A stretch of DNA of 64,000 nt from Marinococcus luteus (GCF_900106595.1 NZ_FNNC01000002.1:62001-126000), one strand, 5' to 3'. Positions 9,584-17,957 are shown, counted from the stretch's first letter. Numbers and translations: made by a program. Notes: generated from the sequence alone by a model not told the origin.

Positions 9584-10691
9584 GAATGACTCCTCCCTTT
9601 CGTATTTGAGGATCTACGGCAAACAGGTGCTTCCAGTCTTCGCGGACGCTTTTTCCCCCGATCCGGGCAGCCATCCAGCTCCCACTCAGCGCTGAAAGCA
9701 AAATACCGTTTCTGTAATGGCCGGTCATTACCCACAGGCCCCGGTCGGTCTGTCCCATATACGGCAGCCCGTCTCCTGTCTGCGGCCGCACACCGCTCCA
9801 AAACCTTTCAATATTCGCATCTTTAAGCTCCGGCACTAAATGAACAGCTGCTTTCATCAGCTCCTGTATCGAGGCTACAGTGACTCCTGTACTCGAGTCC
9901 CCGGGTTTTTCTGAAGCGCCGATAAAGATTTCCCCGTCTTTTTTCGGAACAATATACACCTGCGGAGTGTGCAGTGTGTACCTCAAATTCCCCTGGGGCA
10001 TGCGTACGGACAAGCACTCCCCTTTCACCGGGTAGAGCGTGAACTCCTTTTCATTAAGCAGCGCCGCTCCGGCACTCCCACCGGTAAAAACAACTTCTTC
10101 CGCTTCAACAACTCCTTCATTTGTTTTCACGCCATAGACCCGCCCGTCAGCTTCTAAAATACGGTCAACTGAAGTGTTTTCCCGTATGATTGTTCCGCAG
10201 GCCTTTGCTGCTTTGGCAAGAGCCGTTGTCCATTCATAGGCACGGAGCTGTCCGTCTTTCGGAATGGACCAGACGCCCCGGATGTTTTCGGAAAGCGCCG
10301 GTTCTCTGCGCAGTGCTTCACGTGCCGGAAGCCACTCCGCTCCATAGCCGTGCCCCGCAGCACGCTGGTATTTTACTTCTTCCGTCTTATGCCATACAGG
10401 CTTCAGCATCCCGTTGTTCACGTAGGAGACGTCCATTCCACTGAGCGCTTCCACTTCAGGGACCAGCTCTTCAAACAGCGCCCGGCTTTCCAGGGCGAAT
10501 TCCTGAAAAAGGCCAGTCCCCTCCCATTCGGACTGTGCTCCGAGCATGCCGGCAGCCGCTTTTGATGCTCCGGAAGCGATGGTTTCTTTTTCGATAACCA
10601 TTACACGATGGCCGCGTTTGCTTAACTGATACGCAAGCGAGCACCCCTGCACGCCTGCACCTACAATAAGAACTTCTGTATCAGCCTTCAT
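9567..10691 (-). CDS. thiO: ThiO, glycine oxidase
   Basis: FAD enzyme that oxidises glycine to the imine used by ThiG, with O2 as acceptor. The 374-residue protein opens with the FAD Rossmann loop VLIVGAGVQGCSLAYQL, followed by VIEKETIASGASKAAAGML, and ends with the DAO-type GHYRNGILLS signature (near residue 328). Length fits B. subtilis ThiO (369). ATG 10691 is chosen because AAGGAG lies 8 nt upstream; GTG/ATG codons at 10700 and 10697 are too close to that SD. It overlaps tenI by 11 bp. An O2-dependent ThiO, not ThiH, marks this as an aerobic thiazole route. Confidence 0.95.
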   Translation of the reverse strand: MKADTEVLIVGAGVQGCSLAYQLSKRGHRVMVIEKETIASGASKAAAGMLGAQSEWEGTGLFQEFALESRALFEELVPEVEALSGMDVSYVNNGMLKPVWHKTEEVKYQRAAGHGYGAEWLPAREALRREPALSENIRGVWSIPKDGQLRAYEWTTALAKAAKACGTIIRENTSVDRILEADGRVYGVKTNEGVVEAEEVVFTGGSAGAALLNEKEFTLYPVKGECLSVRMPQGNLRYTLHTPQVYIVPKKDGEIFIGASEKPGDSSTGVTVASIQELMKAAVHLVPELKDANIERFWSGVRPQTGDGLPYMGQTDRGLWVMTGHYRNGILLSALSGSWMAARIGGKSVREDWKHLFAVDPQIRKGGVIHADHA

Positions 10692-11292
10692 TGTCATCAC
10701 TCCTTAACCGGGTTCTGAGCTCTTCGGCTGCTTTTCCAGGTTCTTCCGCCTCATAAAAATACGCAATGGCTGCCACCCCGGACGCTCCGCAGTTTATACA
10801 CTCCGCTGCTTTGCCCGCATCAATTCCCCCAATGGCAATCACGGGGATGCGCACACTTTCCGCCACCGCTTTTAACGCCCGGACTCCGCGCGGCGCTTTC
10901 CCCGGTTTACTGCCGGAGGCAAACACATGACCAAAATACAGCCATGATGCCCCCTCCTGTTCGCTTCTTTCCGCTGCCCCTGCAGAGTGTATGGACTGCC
11001 CCCAGCCTACAGACACCGGATAGACCGTACGACGCTCGGGCAGGTGAGTACCGGCCAGCCCATACGCAGCGGCAAGCTCCGGTTCATCATTTATGATCAA
11101 TTGTTTCGGGGCGGTCCCTTCTTTTAGCGCCCACTCCACAGCCCTTTCTTTTTCACGCTTCGTCCATTCAGGTGCCCGTACGTGCACGTAATCAACAACC
11201 CCTGTCAACTCCCTCGTTTTTTCCCACCAAGTGTTCACCGTTATATCCGGCGGCGATACTGCATGTATGCGCGGCTTCGATTTGTTATCCAT
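10681..11292 (-). CDS. tenI: TenI, thiazole tautomerase
   Basis: Aromatises the thiazole tautomer released by ThiG. The 203-residue TIM-barrel relative of ThiE has IHAVSPPD at the N-terminus, YVHVRAPEW, GHVFASGSKPG (around 126-136) and VIAIGGIDAG. The weak match to ThiE active-site motifs and the operon position before thiO support TenI over thiamin-phosphate synthase. ATG 11292 follows at once the T-run of a terminator hairpin whose 3-prime arm contains the AAGGAGG SD (7-nt spacing). First gene of the operon, under two TPP riboswitches. Confidence 0.88.
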   Translation of the reverse strand: MDNKSKPRIHAVSPPDITVNTWWEKTRELTGVVDYVHVRAPEWTKREKERAVEWALKEGTAPKQLIINDEPELAAAYGLAGTHLPERRTVYPVSVGWGQSIHSAGAAERSEQEGASWLYFGHVFASGSKPGKAPRGVRALKAVAESVRIPVIAIGGIDAGKAAECINCGASGVAAIAYFYEAEEPGKAAEELRTRLRSDDNEG

Positions 11293-11321
11293 AAAAAAAC
11301 CTCCTTCCAGAAGGAAGGAGG
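11293..11321 (-). terminator. Riboswitch terminator that also holds the tenI SD
   Basis: Perfect 9-bp stem CCTCCTTCC / GGAAGGAGG with a 4-nt loop and T7, followed directly by the tenI ATG. AAGGAGG of the descending arm is the tenI SD, so the same hairpin can end transcription and mask the ribosome site. The aptamer strand at 11350-11358 (GGAGGGAAG in the RNA sense) can pair with the ascending arm and act as antiterminator. Confidence 0.85.
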
Positions 11322-11344
11322 CTGCCCGTTAAAAGGTTCAACAT

Positions 11345-11430
11345 GGCTGCTTCCCTCCGCTGGCTCTCCAGATCAGGTTCAAAGGGTTCCGGATAGTTCT
11401 CCGGTCTCAGCCTCAGCAGGCACCCCCAGC
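11345..11430 (-). promoter_or_regulatory. TPP riboswitch 2 (gene-proximal aptamer)
   Basis: Minus strand carries the full THI-element: GGGGGTGCC, GCTGAGA, ACCCTTTGAACCTGATCTGG, CCAGCGGAGGGAAGC, closed by P1 GCTG/CAGC. It senses thiamin pyrophosphate and feeds the terminator at 11293-11321. Confidence 0.95.
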
Positions 11431-11449
11431 AAATATAATATTTTCCCAC

Positions 11450-11480
11450 AAAAAACCCCGCCTTCGTTAGAAAGCGGGGG
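11450..11480 (-). terminator. Terminator of TPP riboswitch 1
   Basis: Stem CCCCGC / GCGGGG with an internal loop followed by T6, between the two aptamers. GGGGAAGAGAT from the end of aptamer 1 can pair with ATCTCCCC ahead of this stem, a likely antiterminator. Confidence 0.85.
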
Positions 11481-11505
11481 AGATAGTAGTATCAGCATCT
11501 CTTCC

Positions 11506-11588
11506 CCACTTCCCTCCGCTGGTATAATCCAGATCAGGTTCAAAGGGATCAGCTTTACGCTGTCTCAGCCAACAGGCACCCCTAGTGG
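11506..11588 (-). promoter_or_regulatory. TPP riboswitch 1 (promoter-proximal aptamer)
   Basis: Second complete THI-element: AGGGGTGCC, GCTGAGA, ATCCCTTTGAACCTGATC, CCAGCGGAGGGAAGT, closed by CCACT/AGTGG. Each aptamer has its own terminator, so this is a true tandem and not a duplicated fragment. Confidence 0.95.
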
Positions 11589-11603
11589 TTCGATATTACT
11601 TAT

Positions 11604-11632
11604 ATCATAACGCGGTACTCCTCTTCCGTCAA
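11604..11632 (-). promoter_or_regulatory. Sigma-A promoter of the thiazole operon
   Basis: Minus strand TTGACG (11632-11627), exact 17-nt spacer, TATGAT (11609-11604), about 15 nt before the first TPP aptamer. Confidence 0.85.
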
Positions 11633-11646
11633 TTCGCCCCGGAGTT

Positions 11647-12546
11647 TTAAGCCTGGAAAATCGACAGCACCACCCACAGGGAGGGGACGCTTAAAATAGT
11701 CGTCACCAGGGTAATACTCGAAACAAGCTGGGGGTTGGAATCAAACTGTACGGAAATCATTGCCATGGTTGCTGCACTCGGCATCGCTGTTGAAACAACC
11801 AGCACGGTGGTTAACGTGTCGCTGGTCTGCAGCAGCAGAGCAATCACGTAGGCAAGAGCCGGCGCAAATACAAGCCGTAAAAACGTACCTGCACTCACAA
11901 GCTTCCAATCCATGCTTTTTACGGATATGCGTGCAAGCTGCATGCCCAGTATAATCATAACTACCGGAATCGCAGCGCTCGCGAGCATGTCCAGGGCTTC
12001 GTAATAGGTCGCTCCGACAGGTATTCCGGTCAACTGGAAGACGACGCCGGCGATCAGTGCATAAAATACCGGCATCCGCAGTACCGTTCGAAACGCGTCG
12101 GCCGCATCCATATTGGCACTGTTTGCGATATAGACACCTACAGTATTCATCAGCATCGTCTGAATAACCATAAAAACGATAGAGTAGGCAAAAGCTGTAT
12201 CACCAAACGCAAAAGCAATTAAGGGAGCACCGTAATTGCCTGCATTCATAAACACGGTGGAGAGCATCATGCCGGTTTCATTAGCTTTCGGCCATTTACG
12301 AACATATGAAACCAATTTGATCACCCCGGTCATGACCGCTAAAAATACCAGGGAAAACAGAGCCATCGACAGCATATCGCTGTTCAGTTCTCTTTCATAG
12401 AAGGTCCGGAAAACAAGCGCAGGCGTCAATACATAAAGAGCGACAGCCGACACCGGCCGAATATCCACTGCCTGTCTTTTCTGCAGCAAATAGCCAATCG
12501 TAAATATTAAAATGATTGGGATCAATACATTGATCAGTACACCCAT
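11647..12546 (-). CDS. AEC (auxin efflux carrier) family transporter
   Basis: A 299-residue integral membrane protein with about ten hydrophobic segments in two five-segment halves, the layout of the AEC/malonate-malate permease family. Family features include IPIILIFTIGYLLQKR at the start, an ALYVLTPALVFRTF segment, and GNYGAPLIAFAFG with its Asn-Gly-Pro helix break (around 103-115). Likely substrates are organic or amino acids, but none can be deduced here. It lies 14 bp upstream of the thi promoter and 57 bp downstream of the antiporter on the same strand. A thiamin-precursor role has no support, since the thi operon has its own promoter and riboswitches. Confidence 0.85.
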   Translation of the reverse strand: MGVLINVLIPIILIFTIGYLLQKRQAVDIRPVSAVALYVLTPALVFRTFYERELNSDMLSMALFSLVFLAVMTGVIKLVSYVRKWPKANETGMMLSTVFMNAGNYGAPLIAFAFGDTAFAYSIVFMVIQTMLMNTVGVYIANSANMDAADAFRTVLRMPVFYALIAGVVFQLTGIPVGATYYEALDMLASAAIPVVMIILGMQLARISVKSMDWKLVSAGTFLRLVFAPALAYVIALLLQTSDTLTTVLVVSTAMPSAATMAMISVQFDSNPQLVSSITLVTTILSVPSLWVVLSIFQA

Positions 12547-12603
12547 GTGGAGCCCTTCCTTCTTTCCTCAAATTTAATGCATCTTAACGCCGACCGCTTT
12601 TTG

Positions 12604-14076
12604 TTAGTAATCGTGTCGCAGCATCTGCTTTAAAATACGCTTTTCTTTACGTGATACAAGAATATACAAATAATCACCAGCCTGGATTACTGTCTCACCC
12701 ACTGGAGTAACCAGTTCATCGTCCCGGACAATCGCGCTGATCAGCGCGGATGCCGGAAATTCAACACTTTGAAGCGTCTGGCCGACAATCGGCGTCGCTT
12801 CATTCGTTTGAAATTCCATAATTTCTGCATTCGCTTTTCCGAGTGAGACAATCTCCAGGGAATGAGTCGGTGTTTCCCGGAGCGGGCCGGACAGATGAAG
12901 CCATTTCGCTAATGGAGCTATGGTTGCTCCCTGGATCAGTGCAGATGTCAGCACAATAAAGAAGACGACATTAAAAATCTGGCTGCCCGATTCTACACCG
13001 GCAACGATCGGGTATGTAGCCAAAATGATTGGTACTGCCCCCCGCAGGCCCGCCCATGATAAAAATACATTCTGCTTCGGTTTATATCCGAAAAATGAAG
13101 TAGACAAAAATGTGGCGAGAGGCCGTGCCACAAACATTAACACTGCCGACAAAGCGAGCCCCATGGAAATGTTTGACCATGTCAAAATATCTCTCGGGAA
13201 AGCAAGCAGACCCAGGATAATAAACATGCTTATTTGAGACATCCACGCCATTCCCTCATTAAAACGGTAAATCGGCTGACGGTAGATCAAATCAGAGTTC
13301 CCTATCAAAAGCGCCGCTACGTAAACTGCCAAAAACCCGCTCGCGCTCATGCTCGAAGTCACGCTGTAGGTTAACAGTGCAAAAGCAATCGCAAACAGGG
13401 GATAGAGCCCACTCGAATCCAGATTAATACGGTTAATGGTCCATGAGGCTACCCATCCAAACAGGCCGCCCATCGCAAAACCGGCACCCATCTGCCAGAA
13501 AAAAGCTCCGGATAACAGCCAGACGTTCGGCGAATCTGCCAATATTAATTCAATAAAGAAGAGCGTTAAAAACACGGCCATCGGATCGTTGCTTCCCGAT
13601 TCCGCTTCTAGGGTGGATCCCATTTTTTTATCAATGCTCCGCCCCTTCAAAGCGGCAAAGACGGCGGCGGCGTCTGTCGAACCGACTGTAGCCCCGAGAA
13701 GCATCGCTTCGAGCCAGGTCAGATCGAGCAGCTGCTTTGCCACCAGCCCCATAAGAGCAGCCGTAAACAGAACGCCAAACGTGGCGAGCGTTACGGAAGG
13801 CCCCACCACTGGTTTAATATCGCGCCACTTTGTCTGGGTGCCCCCTTCAAATAAAATAATGATCAGGGCTATAATTCCGACGGTCTGGGCAAGCTGGACA
13901 TTTTCGAAATCAATAATTCCAAAACCATCATTTCCCATCAGCATACCTAGAATAATAAACAAAATAAGTGAAGGCACGCCGAGCCGTGTCGAAAATTTTG
14001 TCACGATGACACCTAAAATAAGCAGAAGTGCTCCTAATAATATAAATGAATCCACATTTGCGTTCCCTTCAAACAA
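12604..14076 (-). CDS. K+/H+ (or Na+/H+) antiporter, CPA1 NhaP2 type
   Basis: Exchanges cytoplasmic K+ or Na+ for protons, useful for pH and salt homeostasis. About 490 residues: twelve or so membrane segments with FEGGTQTKW, GATVGSTDAAAVFAAL and ESGSNDPMAVFLT (the Asn-Asp transport site), then a cytosolic RCK_C/TrkA_C domain with IVGQTLQSVEFPASALISAIVRD and AGDYLYILVS. The RCK_C domain is typical of NhaP2/CvrA K+-efflux types. The start is probably TTG 14076, 9 nt after AAAGGAGG; the ATG at 14139 has no SD and would add a polar tail. A GTG at 14058 is a weaker alternative. Substrate preference is inferred. Confidence 0.88.
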   Translation of the reverse strand: MFEGNANVDSFILLGALLLILGVIVTKFSTRLGVPSLILFIILGMLMGNDGFGIIDFENVQLAQTVGIIALIIILFEGGTQTKWRDIKPVVGPSVTLATFGVLFTAALMGLVAKQLLDLTWLEAMLLGATVGSTDAAAVFAALKGRSIDKKMGSTLEAESGSNDPMAVFLTLFFIELILADSPNVWLLSGAFFWQMGAGFAMGGLFGWVASWTINRINLDSSGLYPLFAIAFALLTYSVTSSMSASGFLAVYVAALLIGNSDLIYRQPIYRFNEGMAWMSQISMFIILGLLAFPRDILTWSNISMGLALSAVLMFVARPLATFLSTSFFGYKPKQNVFLSWAGLRGAVPIILATYPIVAGVESGSQIFNVVFFIVLTSALIQGATIAPLAKWLHLSGPLRETPTHSLEIVSLGKANAEIMEFQTNEATPIVGQTLQSVEFPASALISAIVRDDELVTPVGETVIQAGDYLYILVSRKEKRILKQMLRHDY

Positions 14077-14220
14077 TGCCCGCTTCCTCCTTTCCCCTGC
14101 CGCAGCTGTTTCCCTGGCTTCTTTATGTATTACTTGCATGATACATGTAATTTTCGTTTAAAAAATACTGCCATTCAGGCGCTTTGGTCTATCTTTTCTA
14201 TACCCAAAAATGCCTGCATA

Positions 14221-14250
14221 TAAAAAAGCATGCTGTTTTTGCAGCATGCT
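14221..14250 (-). terminator. Terminator after the UPF0344 gene
   Basis: Stem GCATGCTG / CAGCATGC with T6 on the minus strand, 8 bp after the stop codon at 14258. Confidence 0.8.
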
Positions 14251-14257
14251 CTCTGTA

Positions 14258-14596
14258 TTACCCAATCACATCGTAGCCGATGGATAAGATAATTGCGAAT
14301 AAAATGATCCATATAATCCAGAACATAGCGTGTTTTTGGCCTGCCCGGCGACGCACAAACATCATTTCCATTACCCCGATAAATATCAGGGCCAATACCC
14401 CTTTGAAAATGGACAGGAGCGGGAATCCGTACAGCACCACCATGCCTGCACCAGAAAGAATCATGATGACTACAAACAGCCGCTCAATCATCATTGTCAC
14501 TTTTTGTTTTGGGAACAGGTAGCTGATCAAAAAGAATATGATCAAAAACGCCCATGAACCCGAATGTGCTTCGTACAAAATACTTTGAAGATCCAT
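14258..14596 (-). CDS. UPF0344 (YisL-like) membrane protein
   Basis: A small 112-residue membrane protein with four hydrophobic segments. The pattern SYLFPKQKVTMMIERLFVVIMILSGAGM... and GVMEMMFVRRR resembles the YisL/UPF0344 family of Bacillus, whose function is unknown. ATG 14596 is preceded by AGGAGG at 7 nt. It is a single gene with its own terminator. Codon use and SD support a real gene. Confidence 0.75.
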   Translation of the reverse strand: MDLQSILYEAHSGSWAFLIIFFLISYLFPKQKVTMMIERLFVVIMILSGAGMVVLYGFPLLSIFKGVLALIFIGVMEMMFVRRRAGQKHAMFWIIWIILFAIILSIGYDVIG

Positions 14597-14712
14597 ATGT
14601 TTTCCTCCTTTCAGATTTCGTTGCTTTGCTGCTCCAAATATTTCACCTGAATGTAACTATAATCAAAATAAAGCCTGCGCTCAAGGCATAACGGCTTTTG
14701 TTTTTGAACGTT

Positions 14713-15033
14713 TTATGGCGCAATCAGCTTCAGACCTACAACCGAAGCAAGGATGACCGCAATACTTATAAGTCTTCCCGTGTTTGCCGGCTCTTTGTAC
14801 CAAAGCATGCCAAACAGCGCACTTCCTGCTGCCCCTATTCCCGTCCAGACAGCGTAGGCAGTGCCCATCGGCAGGGTCTGCATCGCAAGGGAAAGAAGAA
14901 AAAAGCTTGCTCCAAAACCGGCAGCGATCATGAACAGCGGCCAGACGACCCGCTTTTGAATCCATTCGTTAATCATAGAAACGCCAATCATCTCAAAAAT
15001 ACCGGCACCGATCAAATACAGCCACGTCATCAC
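14713..15033 (-). CDS. ykkD: SMR efflux subunit YkkD
   Basis: A 106-residue four-helix small multidrug resistance protein, second half of a heterodimeric pair. It keeps the membrane glutamate near the N-terminus (YLIGAGIFEMIGVSM, Glu13) and the AYAVWTGIGAAGS motif of helix 3. The start is GTG 15033, sharing its G with the TAG stop of ykkC; GGAGG lies 9 nt upstream. Control by a guanidine-I riboswitch marks the pair as guanidinium exporters rather than drug pumps, as known for riboswitch-linked SMR proteins. Confidence 0.9.
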   Translation of the reverse strand: MMTWLYLIGAGIFEMIGVSMINEWIQKRVVWPLFMIAAGFGASFFLLSLAMQTLPMGTAYAVWTGIGAAGSALFGMLWYKEPANTGRLISIAVILASVVGLKLIAP

Positions 15034-15371
15034 TATCCACTGCCTCCTTCATTTGCTTTTGCCCGCCCGGAGGCTGTATGAAGCCCGGCGATTCCGGCAA
15101 TCAGCATGAAAATAAAGACCAGCTTGATCCATTCGAACGGCTGGCCGAAAAAGATCATATCAAGAATCGTCGTCCCGATTGTCCCAATGCCGACAAAGGC
15201 CACATACGATGTACCTACCGGAAGGTATTCACCCGCCCGGATTAAAAAGAGAAAGCTCAGTACAATAGCTACAAGCGTTCCTGCCCATTCCCATCCAGCC
15301 GACGCATGCTTCAAACCAATGACCCAGAGAATTTCAAATGATGCTGCTACAGCGACGTTGATCCATCCCAT
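15033..15371 (-). CDS. ykkC: SMR efflux subunit YkkC
   Basis: A 112-residue four-helix SMR protein: MGWINVAVAASFEILWVIGLKHA with Glu13, then YLPVGTSYVAFVGIGTIGTT and a C-terminal helix. Lengths of 112 and 106 match B. subtilis YkkC and YkkD, and the order is the same. ATG 15371 follows AGGAGGGG. It forms an antiparallel pair with YkkD in the membrane. It is the first gene after the guanidine riboswitch. Confidence 0.92.
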   Translation of the reverse strand: MGWINVAVAASFEILWVIGLKHASAGWEWAGTLVAIVLSFLFLIRAGEYLPVGTSYVAFVGIGTIGTTILDMIFFGQPFEWIKLVFIFMLIAGIAGLHTASGRAKANEGGSG

Positions 15372-15439
15372 TACAGCCCCTCCTTACCGGCGCTTGCTTA
15401 ATTATTTCCCGGAAATATTTATTTCAGCTTTTAACCGCG

Positions 15440-15565
15440 AAAAAACCCGGGAAGTCTTCGCAGCGAAGATCTCCCGGGTTTTTATCCCTCCGTGGCGCAA
15501 ACTATTCGTTCGCGGGTTTTCTCTCGGACCAGGCCGGCGCTGCCGCGGAACCCTAGAAAACATTC
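15440..15565 (-). promoter_or_regulatory. Guanidine-I (ykkC) riboswitch with terminator
   Basis: Minus strand shows the conserved aptamer blocks CTAGGGTTCCGC, CTGGTCCGAGAG, AAAACC, ACGGAGGGATAAAA and CCCGGGAGA. The last block starts a strong terminator (15440-15483: ACCCGGGA / TCCCGGGT plus T6). Bound guanidinium should keep the terminator open and turn ykkCD on. Confidence 0.95.
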
Positions 15566-15573
15566 TGCCTCCC

Positions 15574-15601
15574 AGTATATCAAATTTCCGGGTATTGTCT
15601 A
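15574..15601 (-). promoter_or_regulatory. Promoter of the ykkCD riboswitch transcript
   Basis: Minus strand TAGACA (15601-15596), 16-nt spacer, TATACT (15579-15574). The -35 hexamer overlaps the topB stop codon. Confidence 0.65.
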
Positions 15602-17755
15602 CGAGGGTGCATTATCTTTAGCCGGAAACACAAATTCCACGCCATTTTCTTTTCGTTTTAATTTGGCGTCGAATGGCTTTTTACCTTTAAATCCCTTGAT
15701 CACCTGGGTCTCCCCTTTTTCACACAGCTTTTTAACCTGAGCCTGGGTAATTCTTTTCTTCAATAACGTTTTTGGCACAGTGAACTTGCAGCCATTCGCA
15801 TATTCACTGCAGCCATAAAAGGACTTCCTCTCCATCAGCTGCCCCTTTTGGCATACAGGGCAGAGAGCGATTGGCTCTGCGCGCTGCGGCTGTTTTTTGG
15901 ACGCGGCCACCTGATCCGGATTCGTCTGCATGTTCGTTATGCCTGCCGGCGCTTCTTCGACCAGTTTTTTTGTAAAAGCCTCTGTCTGCTTTAAAAAAGC
16001 TTCCTTATCCGCTTCCCCGCTGCCAATCTGCTTCAGAAAGGCTTCCCACTTCGCGGTGAGCAGTGGTTTGGACAAAAGCGTTCCCTCCACTACTTCGCAA
16101 AGCGCCCGGCCTTTGGAGGTCACTTCCACAATGTTCTTTTGAATCCGGATATATTCCTGTTTTTGCAGTGTTTGAATAATGGTGCTTCGCGTCGCCTCGG
16201 TGCCAAGACCCTCTGTTTCCTGCAGTACTTTTTTAGACGTTTCATCATCCTCGATCCATTTGCCGCAGGATTTCATCATGTTGATCAGCTGGCCTTCAGT
16301 GTAAGGCTTTGGCGGCTGGGTTTCTTTTTCAGCCGCCTGGACGTATGCTTCAACCTGCTCTCCCTCAGTAACTGGAGGAAGGGTGTTGTCCTCCTGGTCT
16401 TTCTTCTTCTTTGGCGCCGGAAAGAGCTCCTTCCAGCCCAGCTGCTTGTCCACCCGGCCCTTACTTTCAAAAACAAGTCCCTGGACGTCCGTTTCAATCG
16501 TCGTTTCTTCGTACACATAGTTTCGGTGAAACATAGCGAGTACGCTGTTCATAACTTCTTTATACACCTGCTGCTGGGCCCGGTTCAGCTTTTCAAACTG
16601 GGTCTGGCTCAGCACTTTTTTAGTCGGAATGATCGCATGGTGCTCCTGGACTTTGCTGCCGTCTACAAACCGCTTTGAAGGCGTAGTGGACGCAGGCTCG
16701 AAGGAGGCGTTCATGCACTCCTGCATCCGGCCCAGATTTCCTTTTAAGTAGTTAAATTCCCCTGACGTAATGTGCCGGGTGTCCGTTCTCGGATAGGATA
16801 CAGCTTTTAAGGGTTCGTCATACAGGCTCTGAACCGTTTTCAGCACGGCAGACGGACTCATTTTATACTTTTTGTTCATCGTCGTCTGCAGACTCGACAG
16901 CGAATGAAGAAGCGGGGGCTTTTCCTGCTTCTCTTCTTTTTTTATGCTGCTGATCGTGCCTTCGGTATCCTTTTTCAATCCGTGCTCCTTCCAAATCCGG
17001 AGCACCTCTTTCTTCGAGCCGAAGCGTTTTTTATACTTTCCTTTATACTCTCCTGCTTCCGCCCGGAAGGTTCCTTCAAGCTCCCAGTAAGGCTCGGGCT
17101 CAAACGCCTCAATTTCCTTCTGCCGGTCGTAAATAAGCTTGAGCGTTGGTGTCTGGACCCTGCCGACGCTGAACACTTCATTGATGCCCTTCTGCTTTAA
17201 CAACAGTGTATACAGGCGGCTCGCATTCATCCCGACAATCCAGTCGGAAAATTGGCGGGCCCGCGCTTCTTCATAAAGAGGGAGATAGTCTGCTCCTTCG
17301 CGGAGCTGCTCGAACCCTTTATACACTTCATCCTTTTCCAGACTGTTGATCCAAAGACGCTGCGTCGGTTTATGGGATGTTTTCGTGTAGTCGATGACGC
17401 TCCGGGCGATGTTTTCGCCTTCCCGGTCGCAGTCGGTCGCAATAATAATGCTGTCGGCTTCCTGCAGCATCTGTTTGACGATCTTCAGCTGCTTGAACGC
17501 CCGCGGGTTAGGCTTAAAGCGAAAATGGGCGGGAAGCATCGGGAGTGTGTCGAGCGACCACTTTTTCCAGGAGGACTCGTAATCGGCCGGAGCCCGGAGC
17601 TCGAGCAGATGGCCAAATCCCCAGGTAAGCACCGCCCCGTCCGGAAACAGACTGCACGGCTTCAGCCGCATATACCCGTCTTTTTTCTCCTGTATTTGAA
17701 ACGCGGCCGCATAGGCTTTTGCCTGGGACGGCTTCTCCGCTAAGATAACTGGCAT
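15599..17755 (-). CDS. topB: DNA topoisomerase III
   Basis: Type IA topoisomerase that passes single strands and untangles replication and recombination intermediates. The 718-residue protein has the Toprim start VILAEKPSQAKAYA (residues 3-16), ATDCDREGENIARSV with the acidic metal site, SVGRVQTPTLKL, and the catalytic Tyr in VSYPRTDTRHI (around 320). It ends with one zinc-ribbon-like Cys cluster (CPVCQKGQ...YGCSEY..GCKF) and a basic tail. Length agrees with B. subtilis TopB (727). A LexA-type box lies 36-52 bp upstream, suggesting SOS control. Confidence 0.96.
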   Translation of the reverse strand: MPVILAEKPSQAKAYAAAFQIQEKKDGYMRLKPCSLFPDGAVLTWGFGHLLELRAPADYESSWKKWSLDTLPMLPAHFRFKPNPRAFKQLKIVKQMLQEADSIIIATDCDREGENIARSVIDYTKTSHKPTQRLWINSLEKDEVYKGFEQLREGADYLPLYEEARARQFSDWIVGMNASRLYTLLLKQKGINEVFSVGRVQTPTLKLIYDRQKEIEAFEPEPYWELEGTFRAEAGEYKGKYKKRFGSKKEVLRIWKEHGLKKDTEGTISSIKKEEKQEKPPLLHSLSSLQTTMNKKYKMSPSAVLKTVQSLYDEPLKAVSYPRTDTRHITSGEFNYLKGNLGRMQECMNASFEPASTTPSKRFVDGSKVQEHHAIIPTKKVLSQTQFEKLNRAQQQVYKEVMNSVLAMFHRNYVYEETTIETDVQGLVFESKGRVDKQLGWKELFPAPKKKKDQEDNTLPPVTEGEQVEAYVQAAEKETQPPKPYTEGQLINMMKSCGKWIEDDETSKKVLQETEGLGTEATRSTIIQTLQKQEYIRIQKNIVEVTSKGRALCEVVEGTLLSKPLLTAKWEAFLKQIGSGEADKEAFLKQTEAFTKKLVEEAPAGITNMQTNPDQVAASKKQPQRAEPIALCPVCQKGQLMERKSFYGCSEYANGCKFTVPKTLLKKRITQAQVKKLCEKGETQVIKGFKGKKPFDAKLKRKENGVEFVFPAKDNAPS

Positions 17756-17791
17756 AAAGAAATTCCTCTCTTCGCTGATTTCTTTGAATTT

Positions 17792-17807
17792 AAGAACATT
17801 TGTTCTT
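17792..17807. promoter_or_regulatory. LexA/DinR-like box upstream of topB
   Basis: AAGAAC-AAAT-GTTCTT on the minus strand, fitting the Bacillus core GAACRNRYGTTC exactly; the flanking C/G of the full consensus are missing. A TATAAT (minus strand, 17816-17811) sits just upstream, so a bound repressor would cover the transcription start. Confidence 0.5.
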
Positions 17808-17957
17808 TAATTATAATGAATCTGTCACAAAAACGAAAGATGGAGCCCGTCTTTCATATACTCAACTTCGGCCGGGCGTGATACACTGGCATTTGTGAAA
17901 ACAATGGAAGGACGCTTCCACTCGAAGAAACCACCATTCGGGAGGAGAAATAGACAA

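Noticed and set aside
13980-14220. Possible c-di-AMP riboswitch before the antiporter gene
   Set aside because: None of the conserved blocks of that class could be found.
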